A stretch of 64,000 nucleotides of DNA, from positions 342,628 through 406,627 of the forward strand of contig NZ_JXXK01000001.1 of the NCBI RefSeq assembly GCF_000949455.1, read 5' to 3'. This document shows, one piece after another, positions 42,924 through 51,675 of the stretch. How positions within the stretch are numbered: the first letter of the stretch is position 1; every line of letters starts with the position of its first letter. The position numbers and the translations under genes were made by a program. This stretch comes from Ruthenibacterium lactatiformans (GTDB lineage Bacteria; Bacillota; Clostridia; Oscillospirales; Ruminococcaceae). The notes under the pieces were generated by a model. The model was given only the letters and a program-made list of their open reading frames with translations. It had not been told where the DNA came from and did not search any database.

Positions 42924-44307
42924 AGTCCACGTTGGTGAATCGGGTGTGCGCGCCGTCCCAGCCTAGGTCCACCTTCCCCACCTCGCCGTGGCGGTTTTTG
43001 GCTACGATGCATTCGGCTGTGGTGGCGTCGGCTTCCTCGCCGTTGTCGTAATAGGCGTCGCGGTACAAAAACAGCACCACGTCCGCGTCCTGCTCGATGG
43101 AACCGGAATCTCGAAGGTCGCTCAGCACCGGGCGGTGGTCTGTGCGGTTCTTCTCCGCGCTTCGGGAAAGCTGGCTCAGTGCAATAACCGGCACATTCAG
43201 CTCTTTTGCCATGATTTTCAGGTTACGGGTGATCTCACTGATCTCCTGCACGCGGTTCTCCGTGCGCTTGCCCGTGCTCATAAGCTGCAGATAGTCGATG
43301 ATGAGCAGCCCGATGTCCGGGCGCGCCGGGTCCTGATTGATGCGGCGGATCTTCGCCTTCATCTCCGGGATGGTGATGTTCGACGTATCGTCCAGATAAA
43401 TATGGGTCTTGGCCAGCACCTCGGACGCGCGGGCCAGGTCCTCCCAGTCCGCCGTGGAAAGCCCGCCGGTGCGGAAGGCCTGGCTGTCGATGGCCGCCTC
43501 GCTGGAGAGGATGCGGCTGACGAGCTGGTCCTTTGTCATTTCAAGGCTGAACACGGCCACGGGCACATTCTGCTTTTTCGCCACGTTGGTCGCGATGTTC
43601 AGAGCAAAAGAGGTTTTGCCCATACCGGGACGGGCCGCGAGGATGATCAGGTCCGAACGGCCCAAGCCCGTGAGCATGGTGTCCAGATAATTAAAGCCTG
43701 TGGGAATGCCCAGATATTTATCTTTATTGGGACCGGAGATCTCCTGCAGATGAGCATAGGTGTCGATGATGACGCTGCTGATGGGCGTGAGCGCCGTGGA
43801 ATCGCGTCCCGAGCGAATTTCATAAATTTTCTGTTCCGCGCTCTCCAGCAGCAGGTCGGCGTCTGTTTCCTCTCCTGTCTGCTCCAGAATGGTCTTGGCC
43901 GCATTCATCAGCTGACGCACACGGTATTTTTCCGCGATGATCTTCACATAGGTGTCCGTATGCGAAAGCGAGGGCACCGTTTCAGCCAGCTGGGTCAGGT
44001 AGACCTTGGCCGCGTCCTCGGTCTCAAAAACAGCGGCATCCTGCACCGCTGCCAGAAGCGTGACAAAATCCACAGGCGCGCTGCCTGTAAACAGGCGCAC
44101 GATCTCGGAGAATATCTCGCCGTTCTGGCGGGCATAAAACATCTCCGGGCGCAGCGTCTCCACCATTTTGGGAATGATGTCTGCGTCCAGGATCGCCGCG
44201 CCCAGCACAGCCTGTTCGGCCTCCATGCTGTACGGCAGGTTTACGCCGAGTGATTCCAGCGACAGGTTGAGCCCGCCGGAAACAGCGCTGCGGTTATTCG
44301 CGGGCAT
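42910..44307 (-). CDS. dnaB: Replicative DNA helicase DnaB
   Basis: 465 aa. N-terminal DnaB domain begins PYSMEAEQAVLGAAILD; RecA-type ATPase carries AARPGMGKTSFALNIA, plus DYLQLMS and SRSAEKNRTDHRPVLSDLRDSG. Hexameric 5'-3' helicase at the fork. AAAGGAGG lies 7 bases before the ATG. The rplI-dnaB order is highly conserved. Confidence 0.98.
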   Translation of the reverse strand: MPANNRSAVSGGLNLSLESLGVNLPYSMEAEQAVLGAAILDADIIPKMVETLRPEMFYARQNGEIFSEIVRLFTGSAPVDFVTLLAAVQDAAVFETEDAAKVYLTQLAETVPSLSHTDTYVKIIAEKYRVRQLMNAAKTILEQTGEETDADLLLESAEQKIYEIRSGRDSTALTPISSVIIDTYAHLQEISGPNKDKYLGIPTGFNYLDTMLTGLGRSDLIILAARPGMGKTSFALNIATNVAKKQNVPVAVFSLEMTKDQLVSRILSSEAAIDSQAFRTGGLSTADWEDLARASEVLAKTHIYLDDTSNITIPEMKAKIRRINQDPARPDIGLLIIDYLQLMSTGKRTENRVQEISEITRNLKIMAKELNVPVIALSQLSRSAEKNRTDHRPVLSDLRDSGSIEQDADVVLFLYRDAYYDNGEEADATTAECIVAKNRHGEVGKVDLGWDGAHTRFTNVDYAHG

Positions 44308-44358
44308 TGCGGGCCCTCCTTTCCGTATTCCGAAAATCTCCTGCGGCCGCGCGGCCGC

Positions 44359-44802
44359 TTATTCCTCCACCTTGACGGTCAGCTTCGCCGTCACCTTGGG
44401 ATATACCTTTACCTCGACCTCATAGGAACCGAAGTTTTTGATGTCGCCGTCCAATACGATCTTGCGCTTATCCACCGGCTCGCCCACTTTCTGTGTGAGC
44501 GCGGCGGCGATGTCCTTGGAGGTGACGGAGCCGAACAGGCGCCCGCCCTGGCCCGCCTTGGCCTTGATGGCGACGATTTGCCCATTCAGCTTTTTGGCCA
44601 GCGCCTGCGCGTTGGCCAGCTCCTCCGCTGCATGATGCTCGCTGGCCGCCGCTTTTGTCCTTACCTCGTTGACGGCCGCCGCGTCGGCGGCCACGGCAAG
44701 GCCGCGGGGCAGCAGATAATTGCGGGCGTAGCCGTCCGATACCTCGTGCAGCTCATCTTTCTTGCCGATGGACTTTACGTCCTGTTTGAGCACTACCTTC
44801 AT
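44359..44802 (-). CDS. rplI: 50S ribosomal protein L9
   Basis: 147 aa with MKVVLKQDVKSIGKKDELHEVSDGYARNYLLPRGLA start and SVTSKDIAAAL near the middle. L9 sits by the L1 stalk. The ATG at 44802 has AGGGAGG 8 bases before it; the longer frame to 44922 runs into the promoter. The first gene after the promoter at 44894-44922. Confidence 0.98.
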   Translation of the reverse strand: MKVVLKQDVKSIGKKDELHEVSDGYARNYLLPRGLAVAADAAAVNEVRTKAAASEHHAAEELANAQALAKKLNGQIVAIKAKAGQGGRLFGSVTSKDIAAALTQKVGEPVDKRKIVLDGDIKNFGSYEVEVKVYPKVTAKLTVKVEE

Positions 44803-44893
44803 GGTGCAGACCTCCCTGTGTGTATTGCAGGCCCCGCGCCCCCTCTGCTCACGGCGGAGAAAACGCGGGCCGGATATTTTTGCAACCGAAACA

Positions 44894-44922
44894 ACTATAC
44901 CAATTTTGTGCGGGAAAGGCAA
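44894..44922 (-). promoter_or_regulatory. Promoter of rplI-dnaB-tilS-hpt-ftsH
   Basis: Minus strand: -35 TTGCCT, 17-base spacer ending CAAAATTGG, -10 TATAGT. The spacer tail is the same as in the uvrB promoter. gdpP ends at 44988, so this promoter is in the gap. Confidence 0.7.
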
Positions 44923-44987
44923 GCGGTTTGCCCGGAAAATACATCCGGCGCACGGAGAAACCGCGCGCCGGGCATACCGTTTTGCAT

Positions 44988-46967
44988 TCAGCTGTTCTTC
45001 TGCTTCTCCGTCCGCTGGCTTTCGCGGTATTCAGAGATTGCGTCCAGCAGCCGGCGCTTTGCCTCTTCCAGCGATGTATTTCGCAGCTGCGCGCCCGCCA
45101 TTGTCAAATGGCCTCCGCCGCCCAGCTTTTCCATAATGACCTGCACGTTCACATCGCCCATACTACGGGCGGACACCGACACCTGCGCGCCGTTATCCAC
45201 CGCCACAAAGCTGGCCTCCACACCGTTGATGGTAAGCAGGTCGTTGGCGGCCTGGGGCACTACGACGCTGAGCTCCGCGGGCACGCTGTCGGAAAACACG
45301 ACGGCACAGCCCATATAGATTTCCGCGTCCGTGACAAGCTGCGCCTTGTAGGCATAACTTTCAAACGACGAATTGAACAGTTTCTTCACTGCCTGCGTCT
45401 GCGCGCCCATGCGCCGTAAGTAAGCGGCTGCCTCGAACGTGCGCACGCCCGTGTGCAGCGAGAAATTGCGCGTGTCCAGCATGATGCCTGCCAGCAGTGC
45501 CTGCGCTTCCAGCGGTGTAAGGCGGTTCTCCTTGGTCATGTCGATGTACTGGAGCAGCTCGCTCACCAGCTCGGATGCGCTGGAAGCATAAGGTTCGTGA
45601 TAGAATACTACACTGTCGTCAATGTGGCCCACACATTTTCGGTGGTGGTCGATAACGACTACGGTTTTTGCCGCCCTGTACAGTTCCGGACTTTCCAAAA
45701 TGGCCTTCAGATGCGTATCCACGATCACCAGCAGCGTGTTTTTATCAATGCATTTTTCCGCTTCGTCCGGTTCGATAAAATCATCCCCGCAGCCAGCGCG
45801 GCGGAATTCCTCAATGAGGTTTGCCCCGAGGCTCTGGCGCTCGTTGACCACCACGGCGGCGGGTTTGCTGCACAGCTTCGCAAAGCGCAGCATACCGACG
45901 GCGGAACCCAAAGCGTCCAAATCGGACGCGCGGTGGCCCATGATCAGCACGCTTTCGCTCTGTGCCATCAGATCCTTGATGGCGGAGGCGATGATGCGGC
46001 TTTTCACCTTGCTGCGCTTTTCCACACTGCGGGACACACCGCCGTAGAACTCAAAGCCCTCGGCACTTTTGACAGCGGCCTGGTCGCCGCCGCGTCCCAG
46101 CGCCATATCCAGCGCCTGCACAGCCATGGCCTCGCCCTCGCGCAGTGTGGCGGCCAGCCGCCCTACGCCGATGGAGAGCGTCACGGTGCCCGCCTCTTCG
46201 CCGATCTCGCGCACTTTATCCAGGATGGAAAAGCGGTTTTTAACGATCTCCTGCATATGGCGCTCTTCCACCACAGCGATATACCGCGAGGCGCTGATGC
46301 GCCGCAGAAAGCCTGTGGTGGCCCCGATGAACTGTTCCAGCGCCAGATCGATCTCACCCGCTACGCGGGCGCGGTCGCTCTCTTTCATTTCCTTGAGGAT
46401 CTCGTCGTAGGTATCCACGGCAATGAGCATCACCGCGGGGCGTGTGGCAAGATACTCTCCCGCCTGCCGCTTGAGCGTGGTATTGTTGACAAAATAGGCC
46501 ACGAACAGGCCGTCGCCCGCCTCCACGCCGCTGCCGTACACGGAATAACGCTGGCCGCCGAACTCGATGTTCTGGCCCGTCTTTTCTTTCGCCAGCGCCG
46601 GCATGAACGCCGGTACCACCTTCGACATGGGCAGCAGGCACACGTCCCTGCCGCCCATTACATCGTCACGGAACGCATCGTTGTACCACGCCACGCTGCC
46701 GCCTGTGAGGATAACGACCGGGACGCTCATGGCGGCAAAACTTCCCTGCGCCGCGCTGGATGCATCCGAAGCGCCGTGCAGCAGACGCGCCAGCCTGTGC
46801 CGGAACCAGCGGATGTTCAGCCCGACCACGATGCCCACAACGAGCAGCACGCCCACGACAAAAACAAGGTAAGTGGGCTTCACCAGCGCCAGCGCAACGC
46901 ACAGCGCGATGCAGGCCGCGGACAAGATGATGACGGTCGCGTCAAGCGCCGCAAATCGTTTTTTCAT
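44988..46967 (-). CDS. gdpP: GdpP-like cyclic di-AMP phosphodiesterase
   Basis: 659 aa. Two N-terminal membrane helices, a PAS-like region, a degenerate GGDEF-like region (about residues 180-300), then DHH (HRASDLDALGS, IVDTH, VIDHHRK) and DHHA1 (KLGGGGHLTMAG). In other Bacillota this protein hydrolyses c-di-AMP and so controls osmolyte uptake and cell-wall stress. AGAGGAGG lies 6 bases before the ATG. It is upstream of rplI, which starts its own transcript. Confidence 0.94.
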   Translation of the reverse strand: MKKRFAALDATVIILSAACIALCVALALVKPTYLVFVVGVLLVVGIVVGLNIRWFRHRLARLLHGASDASSAAQGSFAAMSVPVVILTGGSVAWYNDAFRDDVMGGRDVCLLPMSKVVPAFMPALAKEKTGQNIEFGGQRYSVYGSGVEAGDGLFVAYFVNNTTLKRQAGEYLATRPAVMLIAVDTYDEILKEMKESDRARVAGEIDLALEQFIGATTGFLRRISASRYIAVVEERHMQEIVKNRFSILDKVREIGEEAGTVTLSIGVGRLAATLREGEAMAVQALDMALGRGGDQAAVKSAEGFEFYGGVSRSVEKRSKVKSRIIASAIKDLMAQSESVLIMGHRASDLDALGSAVGMLRFAKLCSKPAAVVVNERQSLGANLIEEFRRAGCGDDFIEPDEAEKCIDKNTLLVIVDTHLKAILESPELYRAAKTVVVIDHHRKCVGHIDDSVVFYHEPYASSASELVSELLQYIDMTKENRLTPLEAQALLAGIMLDTRNFSLHTGVRTFEAAAYLRRMGAQTQAVKKLFNSSFESYAYKAQLVTDAEIYMGCAVVFSDSVPAELSVVVPQAANDLLTINGVEASFVAVDNGAQVSVSARSMGDVNVQVIMEKLGGGGHLTMAGAQLRNTSLEEAKRRLLDAISEYRESQRTEKQKNS

Positions 46968-47010
46968 GCCGTGCCTCCTCTTTTCTCAGGCGCCGCCGCT
47001 GCGGAGCGCC

Positions 47011-48885
47011 TCATACCTCCATCAAAATGGGCAGAATCATGGGGCTGCGCTTTGTCTTGCGGTACAAAAAGGCGGACACCGTCTCGCGGATACGCGTTTT
47101 GACGCTGCCGAAATCGCGCTTGTCCGCCGCACTCATGCGGCCCAGCACATCGCGCACCTGGTCGCGGGCGTCGTCCAGCAGCTTTTCGCTCTCACGCACA
47201 TAGACGAACCCGCGGGACACAAGGTCCGGTCCGGCCAATACTTCGCCCGTGCGGGCGTCAATGGTAGCCACAACGATAACAAGGCCGTCCTCAGAGAGGT
47301 GGCGGCGGTCCCGCAGGACCACGTTGCCTACGTCGCCCACGCCCAGGCCGTCCACCATCACCGCACCTGCGGGCACCGGCTCGCCCACGGTAAGGCCGTC
47401 GGCGGAGAGTACCACACAGTCGCCGTTCTCACCGATATAAATATTCTTTTCCGGAATGCCGACGGCAGCAGCCGTCTGGGCGTGCTTTTTCAGATGCTTG
47501 TATTCGCCGTGCACAGGCAGGAAGAACTGGGGCTTTGCCAGCGTGAGCATCAGCTTCTGCTCCTCTTGGCAGGCGTGGCCCGAAACATGCACGTCATACA
47601 TGGATTCGTAGATGACCTCGGCCCCCAGCTTCAAAAGGCCGTTGACGACCTTCGTCACCATTTTCTCGTTGCCCGGAATAGGGTTTGCCGAGATGATGAT
47701 AAAATCGCCCTCGCCCACACGCACGTTGCGGTGACTGGCAGCAGCCATGCGGGACAGCGCGCTGAGCGGTTCCCCCTGGCTGCCTGTGGTGATGAGCACG
47801 ATCTTCTCCGGCGGATATTTGTTGATGTCCTCAATATCGATGAGAACAGTCTCCGGAGCGTGCAGATAGCCCAGCTCCAGCGCCATCTGAGTGTTGTTCA
47901 CCATGCTGCGGCCCGACACGGCCACCTTTCGGCCTGCCTTTACGGCAAGGTCGATGAGCTGCTGCACGCGGTACAGGTTCGAGGCGAACGTGGCGATGAT
48001 GATGCGCTTTTTGCCCGCGCGGCTGAACAGGGCCTCCATGCTGGCGCCCACCTTCTGTTCGGTGGCCGTGAAGCCCGGACGCTCGGCGTTGGTGGAATCC
48101 GACAATAGGGCCAAAACGCCGTGCTCGCCGTATTCGGCAATGGTGACAAGATCCGTCGGGCCGCCGGAAATAGGCGTGTAGTCGATTTTAAAATCGCCCG
48201 TCTGGATGATGGTTCCCGCAGGGCATGTGATGGCCAGGGCCACCGCGTCGGGGATGGAGTGGTTCACGTGGATGGGCTCCACGGTGAAACAGCCCAGCTT
48301 GAACTTCTGGTGCGGAGCGATCTCCACCATTTTCGTGCTGCGCACCAGCCCGTGTTCTTCCAGCTTGTTGGTGATGAGCCCGATGGTAAGGCGCGTGGCA
48401 TAAATGGGCAGATTGACCTCTTTGAGCAGGTAGGGCAGGCCGCCGATGTGGTCTTCATGGCCGTGCGTGATAACAACGCCCTTGATGCGGTCCTTATTCT
48501 GGACAACATAGGTGAAATCCGGAATGACAAGGTCCACCCCGAACATGTCGCTGTCCGGGAACACGATGCCGCAGTCCACGAGGATCATATCGCCCTGACA
48601 CTCGTACAGAGTGATGTTCTTGCCAACCTCGCCCAGACCGCCCAACGGCATGATCTTGACCGGGACAGCCGGGGTGCCGGCGCTTGCAGCGGCGGGCCTG
48701 CGGCGGCGCGGGTGGTACGGCCTGCGCGCGGGCTTCGGCGCAGCCGCAGGGACCGCGCCCGTCTGGGAAGCTGCCGGCTTCGCCGCCGGAGCCGCAGTGT
48801 TCTGGCGCGTGTCGGATACGCCGGGGGTTGCCGCCTTGGGCGCTCTGGGCGCGCGCGGCCGGGATGCTTTTTGATTATTTTCCAT
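47011..48885 (-). CDS. rnj: Ribonuclease J
   Basis: About 624 aa. Metallo-beta-lactamase/beta-CASP exo-/endonuclease for mRNA and rRNA. Motifs: HGHEDHIGG, LVDCGIVFPD, TGSQGEPLSALSRMA, and SANPIPGNEKMV. Before the core are about 75 residues rich in Ala, Pro and Arg (PRAPRAPKAA to RRRRPAAAS), not a typical RNase J feature, and probably disordered and basic. The ATG at 48885 has GGAGG 5 bases before it. Driven by the promoter at 49120-49148. Confidence 0.95.
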   Translation of the reverse strand: MENNQKASRPRAPRAPKAATPGVSDTRQNTAAPAAKPAASQTGAVPAAAPKPARRPYHPRRRRPAAASAGTPAVPVKIMPLGGLGEVGKNITLYECQGDMILVDCGIVFPDSDMFGVDLVIPDFTYVVQNKDRIKGVVITHGHEDHIGGLPYLLKEVNLPIYATRLTIGLITNKLEEHGLVRSTKMVEIAPHQKFKLGCFTVEPIHVNHSIPDAVALAITCPAGTIIQTGDFKIDYTPISGGPTDLVTIAEYGEHGVLALLSDSTNAERPGFTATEQKVGASMEALFSRAGKKRIIIATFASNLYRVQQLIDLAVKAGRKVAVSGRSMVNNTQMALELGYLHAPETVLIDIEDINKYPPEKIVLITTGSQGEPLSALSRMAAASHRNVRVGEGDFIIISANPIPGNEKMVTKVVNGLLKLGAEVIYESMYDVHVSGHACQEEQKLMLTLAKPQFFLPVHGEYKHLKKHAQTAAAVGIPEKNIYIGENGDCVVLSADGLTVGEPVPAGAVMVDGLGVGDVGNVVLRDRRHLSEDGLVIVVATIDARTGEVLAGPDLVSRGFVYVRESEKLLDDARDQVRDVLGRMSAADKRDFGSVKTRIRETVSAFLYRKTKRSPMILPILMEV

Positions 48886-49119
48886 TCGTTCCTCCATTTC
48901 CCGCGCGCTGCAAAGAAGCCCTGCCGTTGTTCACGGGCAGGCCGCTTTTCGCCGCGCATCTGCGGGAATTCTTTTTTATTTTCGTTTTTTATCAGCGGGA
49001 TACCCCGCAAATATTTAAAAATAAAACGGCCCGGCCGGACAATGGGATGCCCCATGCATAAAACGGCCCGCCGGACGGCTTTATAAAACGTCGCCTGAAT
49101 GCGGTTATTGTTATTCTAA

Positions 49120-49148
49120 ATAATACCGTTTTTGGGTAGTATTGTCAA
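49120..49148 (-). promoter_or_regulatory. Promoter of rnj
   Basis: Minus strand: -35 TTGACA, 17-base spacer, -10 TATTAT. Close to consensus. Leaves a leader of about 220 nt. Confidence 0.8.
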
Positions 49149-49255
49149 GTTTTGCCATCGTGCTTTGTGAGTATTGGATAAAAAATACCGCATTATTCGC
49201 ACAGAGTGCTTCGTTTTTATCGCCAGCGTTCCGGCACGGGCCGCTCTGCTGCCAC

Positions 49256-49284
49256 TTGCATGGCCGCCTGGTTTTCTCTATAAT
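49256..49284 (+). promoter_or_regulatory. Promoter of rnhA
   Basis: Plus strand: -35 TTGCAT, 17-base spacer, perfect -10 TATAAT. The start codon lies about 37 bases downstream. Confidence 0.78.
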
Positions 49285-49326
49285 GATAGAGTCTGTTATG
49301 AGTTTATGAGAATACGGAGCGTTTTT

Positions 49327-49764
49327 ATGAAAAAGATCACGATATACACCGACGGCGCGTGCAGCGGTAACCCGGGGCCGGGCGGCTGGGGCGCAATTCT
49401 GGAATACAAAGGCGTGCGCAAGGAGATCTCCGGCGGCGAGGCGGAGACCACCAATAACCGCATGGAGCTGATGGGTATCATCCGCGCGCTGGAACAGCTC
49501 AAAGAGCCTTGCGACATCACCTTCTGCAGTGATTCCAAATATGTGATGGACGGCCTTTCCAAAGGCTGGGCCAAGGGCTGGCGCGCCCGCGGCTGGGTAA
49601 AAAGCGACAAAAAGCCCGCGCTGAACAGCGACCTGTGGGCGCACCTGCTGGACCTGTGCGAAGGCCACACCTTTCATTACAATTGGGTAAAGGGCCACGC
49701 CGGGCACCCGGAAAATGAACGGTGCGACGAGCTTGCCGTGCAGGCGGCGGCCCAGTACAAGTAA
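49327..49764 (+). CDS. rnhA: Ribonuclease HI
   Basis: 145 aa. The catalytic carboxylates are visible: TDGACSGNPG (first Asp), NNRMELMG (Glu), CSDSKYV (Asp) and GHPENERCDELA (last Asp). It digests RNA of RNA:DNA hybrids. The start at 49327 follows CGGAG by 7 bases; the longer frame from 49174 includes the promoter. Monocistronic with its own promoter, upstream of iscS. Confidence 0.97.
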   Translation: MKKITIYTDGACSGNPGPGGWGAILEYKGVRKEISGGEAETTNNRMELMGIIRALEQLKEPCDITFCSDSKYVMDGLSKGWAKGWRARGWVKSDKKPALNSDLWAHLLDLCEGHTFHYNWVKGHAGHPENERCDELAVQAAAQYK

Positions 49765-49811
49765 TATCGGCAAAAAAGCTGCCGGAATATATAATTTTTT
49801 CCAATTGCCTG

Positions 49812-49840
49812 TTGCAAACCACACCAAAATAGTATATATT
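49812..49840 (+). promoter_or_regulatory. Promoter of iscS-iscU-mnmA
   Basis: Plus strand: -35 TTGCAA, 17-base spacer, -10 TATATT. No Rrf2/IscR-type regulator gene is present upstream. Confidence 0.65.
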
Positions 49841-49914
49841 ATAGAAAGGCCGGACACACTGCTCCTGACCGTCTGCGGGCAGCGGCCATTCAAAAACAAG
49901 GCAAGGTGAAAACT

Positions 49915-51087
49915 TTGAGCAATATCATCTATGTGGACAACGCCGCCACCACGCCTGTGTCGAAGCCTGTTTTCGACGCCATGGCGCCCTATTTCTGCGA
50001 ACAATACGGCAACCCGTCCAGCATCTTTTATTCCGTCGGCGCAGCGGCGGGCGACGCACTGGCCGCCGCGCGCGAAAAGGTGGCCCGCGCGCTGGGCTGC
50101 GATACCGGCGAGGTATTTTTCACGAGCTGCGGCTCCGAGGCCGACAACTGGGCCATCAAGGGCACGGCGCACAAATTTGCAAAGCAGGGCAAAAAGCACC
50201 TGATCACAAGCTGTATCGAGCATCACGCCGTGCTGCACTCCATGCAGGCGCTGGAACGCGAAGGCTTTGAGGTGACTTACCTGCCCGTAGACGCGGAGGG
50301 CTTTGTCTCCCCCGCCGATGTGGAAGCCGCCATCCGGCCGGACACAGCGCTTGTGACCATCATGTTTGCAAACAACGAGATCGGCACCATCGAGCCCATC
50401 GAGGAAATCGGCGCAGTATGCCGCAAGCACGGCGTGTGGTTCCACACCGACGCGGTGCAGGCTGTGGGTGCTGTGCCCATTGACTGCCATGCGCTGCCTG
50501 TCGATATGCTGAGCCTTTCAGCCCACAAGTTCAACGGACCGAAGGGCGTGGGGGCGCTGTATATCCGCCGCGGCGTGATGCCGCTGAATTTTCTGGACGG
50601 CGGCGCGCAGGAGCGCGGACGCCGCGCGGGTACTGAAAACCTCGCGGGCATCGTCGGCTTGGCCACAGCGCTGGAAGCCGCAGTGAACAGCCTTGACGAA
50701 AAGCGCGCACGGCTTGCCCGGATGCGCGACTATGTGCTGGAGCATATCCAGAAGATGCCCCAGGTAAAAGTGAACGGCCCATTGGACGGCAGCAAACGCC
50801 TGCCCAACAATGTGAACGCCAGCTTCACCGCGGCCGAGGGCGAAAGCCTGCTGCTCATGCTGGACATGCGCGGCGTCTGTGCCTCCTCCGGCTCGGCATG
50901 CGCCTCCGGCAGCTTGGACCCCAGCCACGTGCTGCTTTCCATCGGCCTGCCCCACGAGATCGCTCATTGCAGCCTGCGCATCAGCTTCGGCGTGCAGAAC
51001 ACGATGGACGACGCGAAGGCCGTGTGCGACGCGCTGGATGAGGTCGTGCCCGCCGTGCGCCAGCGCAGCCCGCTGTGGCGCGCATGA
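49915..51087 (+). CDS. iscS: Cysteine desulfurase (NifS/IscS family)
   Basis: 390 aa PLP enzyme releasing sulfur from cysteine. Features: YVDNAATTPV at the start, the PLP lysine in SAHKFNGPKG, and SSGSACASGS, whose cysteine accepts the sulfane sulfur. AAGGTG lies 6 bases before the TTG at 49915; a GTG at 49906 is possible. The next genes, iscU and mnmA, are its usual sulfur users: Fe-S scaffold and tRNA thiolation. Confidence 0.95.
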   Translation: MSNIIYVDNAATTPVSKPVFDAMAPYFCEQYGNPSSIFYSVGAAAGDALAAAREKVARALGCDTGEVFFTSCGSEADNWAIKGTAHKFAKQGKKHLITSCIEHHAVLHSMQALEREGFEVTYLPVDAEGFVSPADVEAAIRPDTALVTIMFANNEIGTIEPIEEIGAVCRKHGVWFHTDAVQAVGAVPIDCHALPVDMLSLSAHKFNGPKGVGALYIRRGVMPLNFLDGGAQERGRRAGTENLAGIVGLATALEAAVNSLDEKRARLARMRDYVLEHIQKMPQVKVNGPLDGSKRLPNNVNASFTAAEGESLLLMLDMRGVCASSGSACASGSLDPSHVLLSIGLPHEIAHCSLRISFGVQNTMDDAKAVCDALDEVVPAVRQRSPLWRA

Positions 51088-51126
51088 TTTTAAGATGTGA
51101 ATTTCCGGAAAGAAGGACAAAGGATT

Positions 51127-51558
51127 ATGTATAGTGCAAAAGTGATGGACCATTTTGCGAACCCGCGCAATGTGGGCGAGATTGAGAACGCGGACGGCGT
51201 GGGAGAAGTCGGCAATCCCAAGTGCGGCGACATCATGAAGATGTTTTTGAAGATCGACAACAACGTCATCACCGACGTAAAATTCAAGACGTTCGGCTGC
51301 GGCGCAGCCATCGCCACTTCCAGCATCGCCACCGAGATGATCAAAGGCAAGACCATCGACGAGGCGCTGAAGCTGACAAACAAGGCCGTTGTGGAAGCGC
51401 TGGACGGCCTGCCCCCCGTGAAGCTGCATTGCAGTGTGCTGGCCGAGCAGGCGGTGAAGGCCGCTCTGGCCGATTACTACCGCCGCCAGGGCGTGGACCC
51501 CGAGCCGATTGTAGGCAAGCTGGAGGAGGATTGCCACGCCTGTGCCTGTGAGGCATAG
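51127..51558 (+). CDS. iscU: Iron-sulfur cluster scaffold (IscU/NifU-N type)
   Basis: 143 aa. The scaffold cysteines are in GNPKCGD, FKTFGCGAA and KLHCSVLAEQA. The C-terminus ends EEDCHACACEA, so two or three extra cysteines follow the scaffold domain; this differs from classical IscU but is frequent in clostridial NifU-like proteins. It is preceded by AAGGA 9 bases before the ATG, and 39 bases after iscS. Confidence 0.95.
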   Translation: MYSAKVMDHFANPRNVGEIENADGVGEVGNPKCGDIMKMFLKIDNNVITDVKFKTFGCGAAIATSSIATEMIKGKTIDEALKLTNKAVVEALDGLPPVKLHCSVLAEQAVKAALADYYRRQGVDPEPIVGKLEEDCHACACEA

Positions 51559-51594
51559 TTCCCCTTTCCCCGCCGTAAAAACGAATGGACCGCA

Positions 51595-51639
51595 GCCCGG
51601 CCGTGCGCTTTCGCGCGCGGCCGGGCAGCCGGTTTTTTT
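51595..51639 (+). terminator. Intrinsic terminator between iscU and mnmA
   Basis: GC-rich hairpin with 14-base arms (51595-51608, 51613-51626; one bulge or mismatch) followed by AGCCGG and T7. mnmA probably uses readthrough or its own weak promoter. Confidence 0.8.
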
Positions 51640-51675
51640 CGATATCTTTGAAAAAGCATAAAAGGAGTTTTCCTC

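Larger units (their letters stand above)
48886..49326. other. Intergenic: rnj leader, divergent promoters
   Basis: No gene. The rnj promoter (49120-49148) lies about 225 bases upstream of rnj. The leader contains two near-copies of ATAAAACGGCCCG(G)CCGGAC (49021-49041 and 49059-49079) separated by about 18 bases, which may form a structure. The rnhA promoter lies at 49256-49284. Confidence 0.6.

Noticed and set aside
45453..47102. 549-codon plus-strand frame
   Set aside because: Antisense shadow of gdpP.
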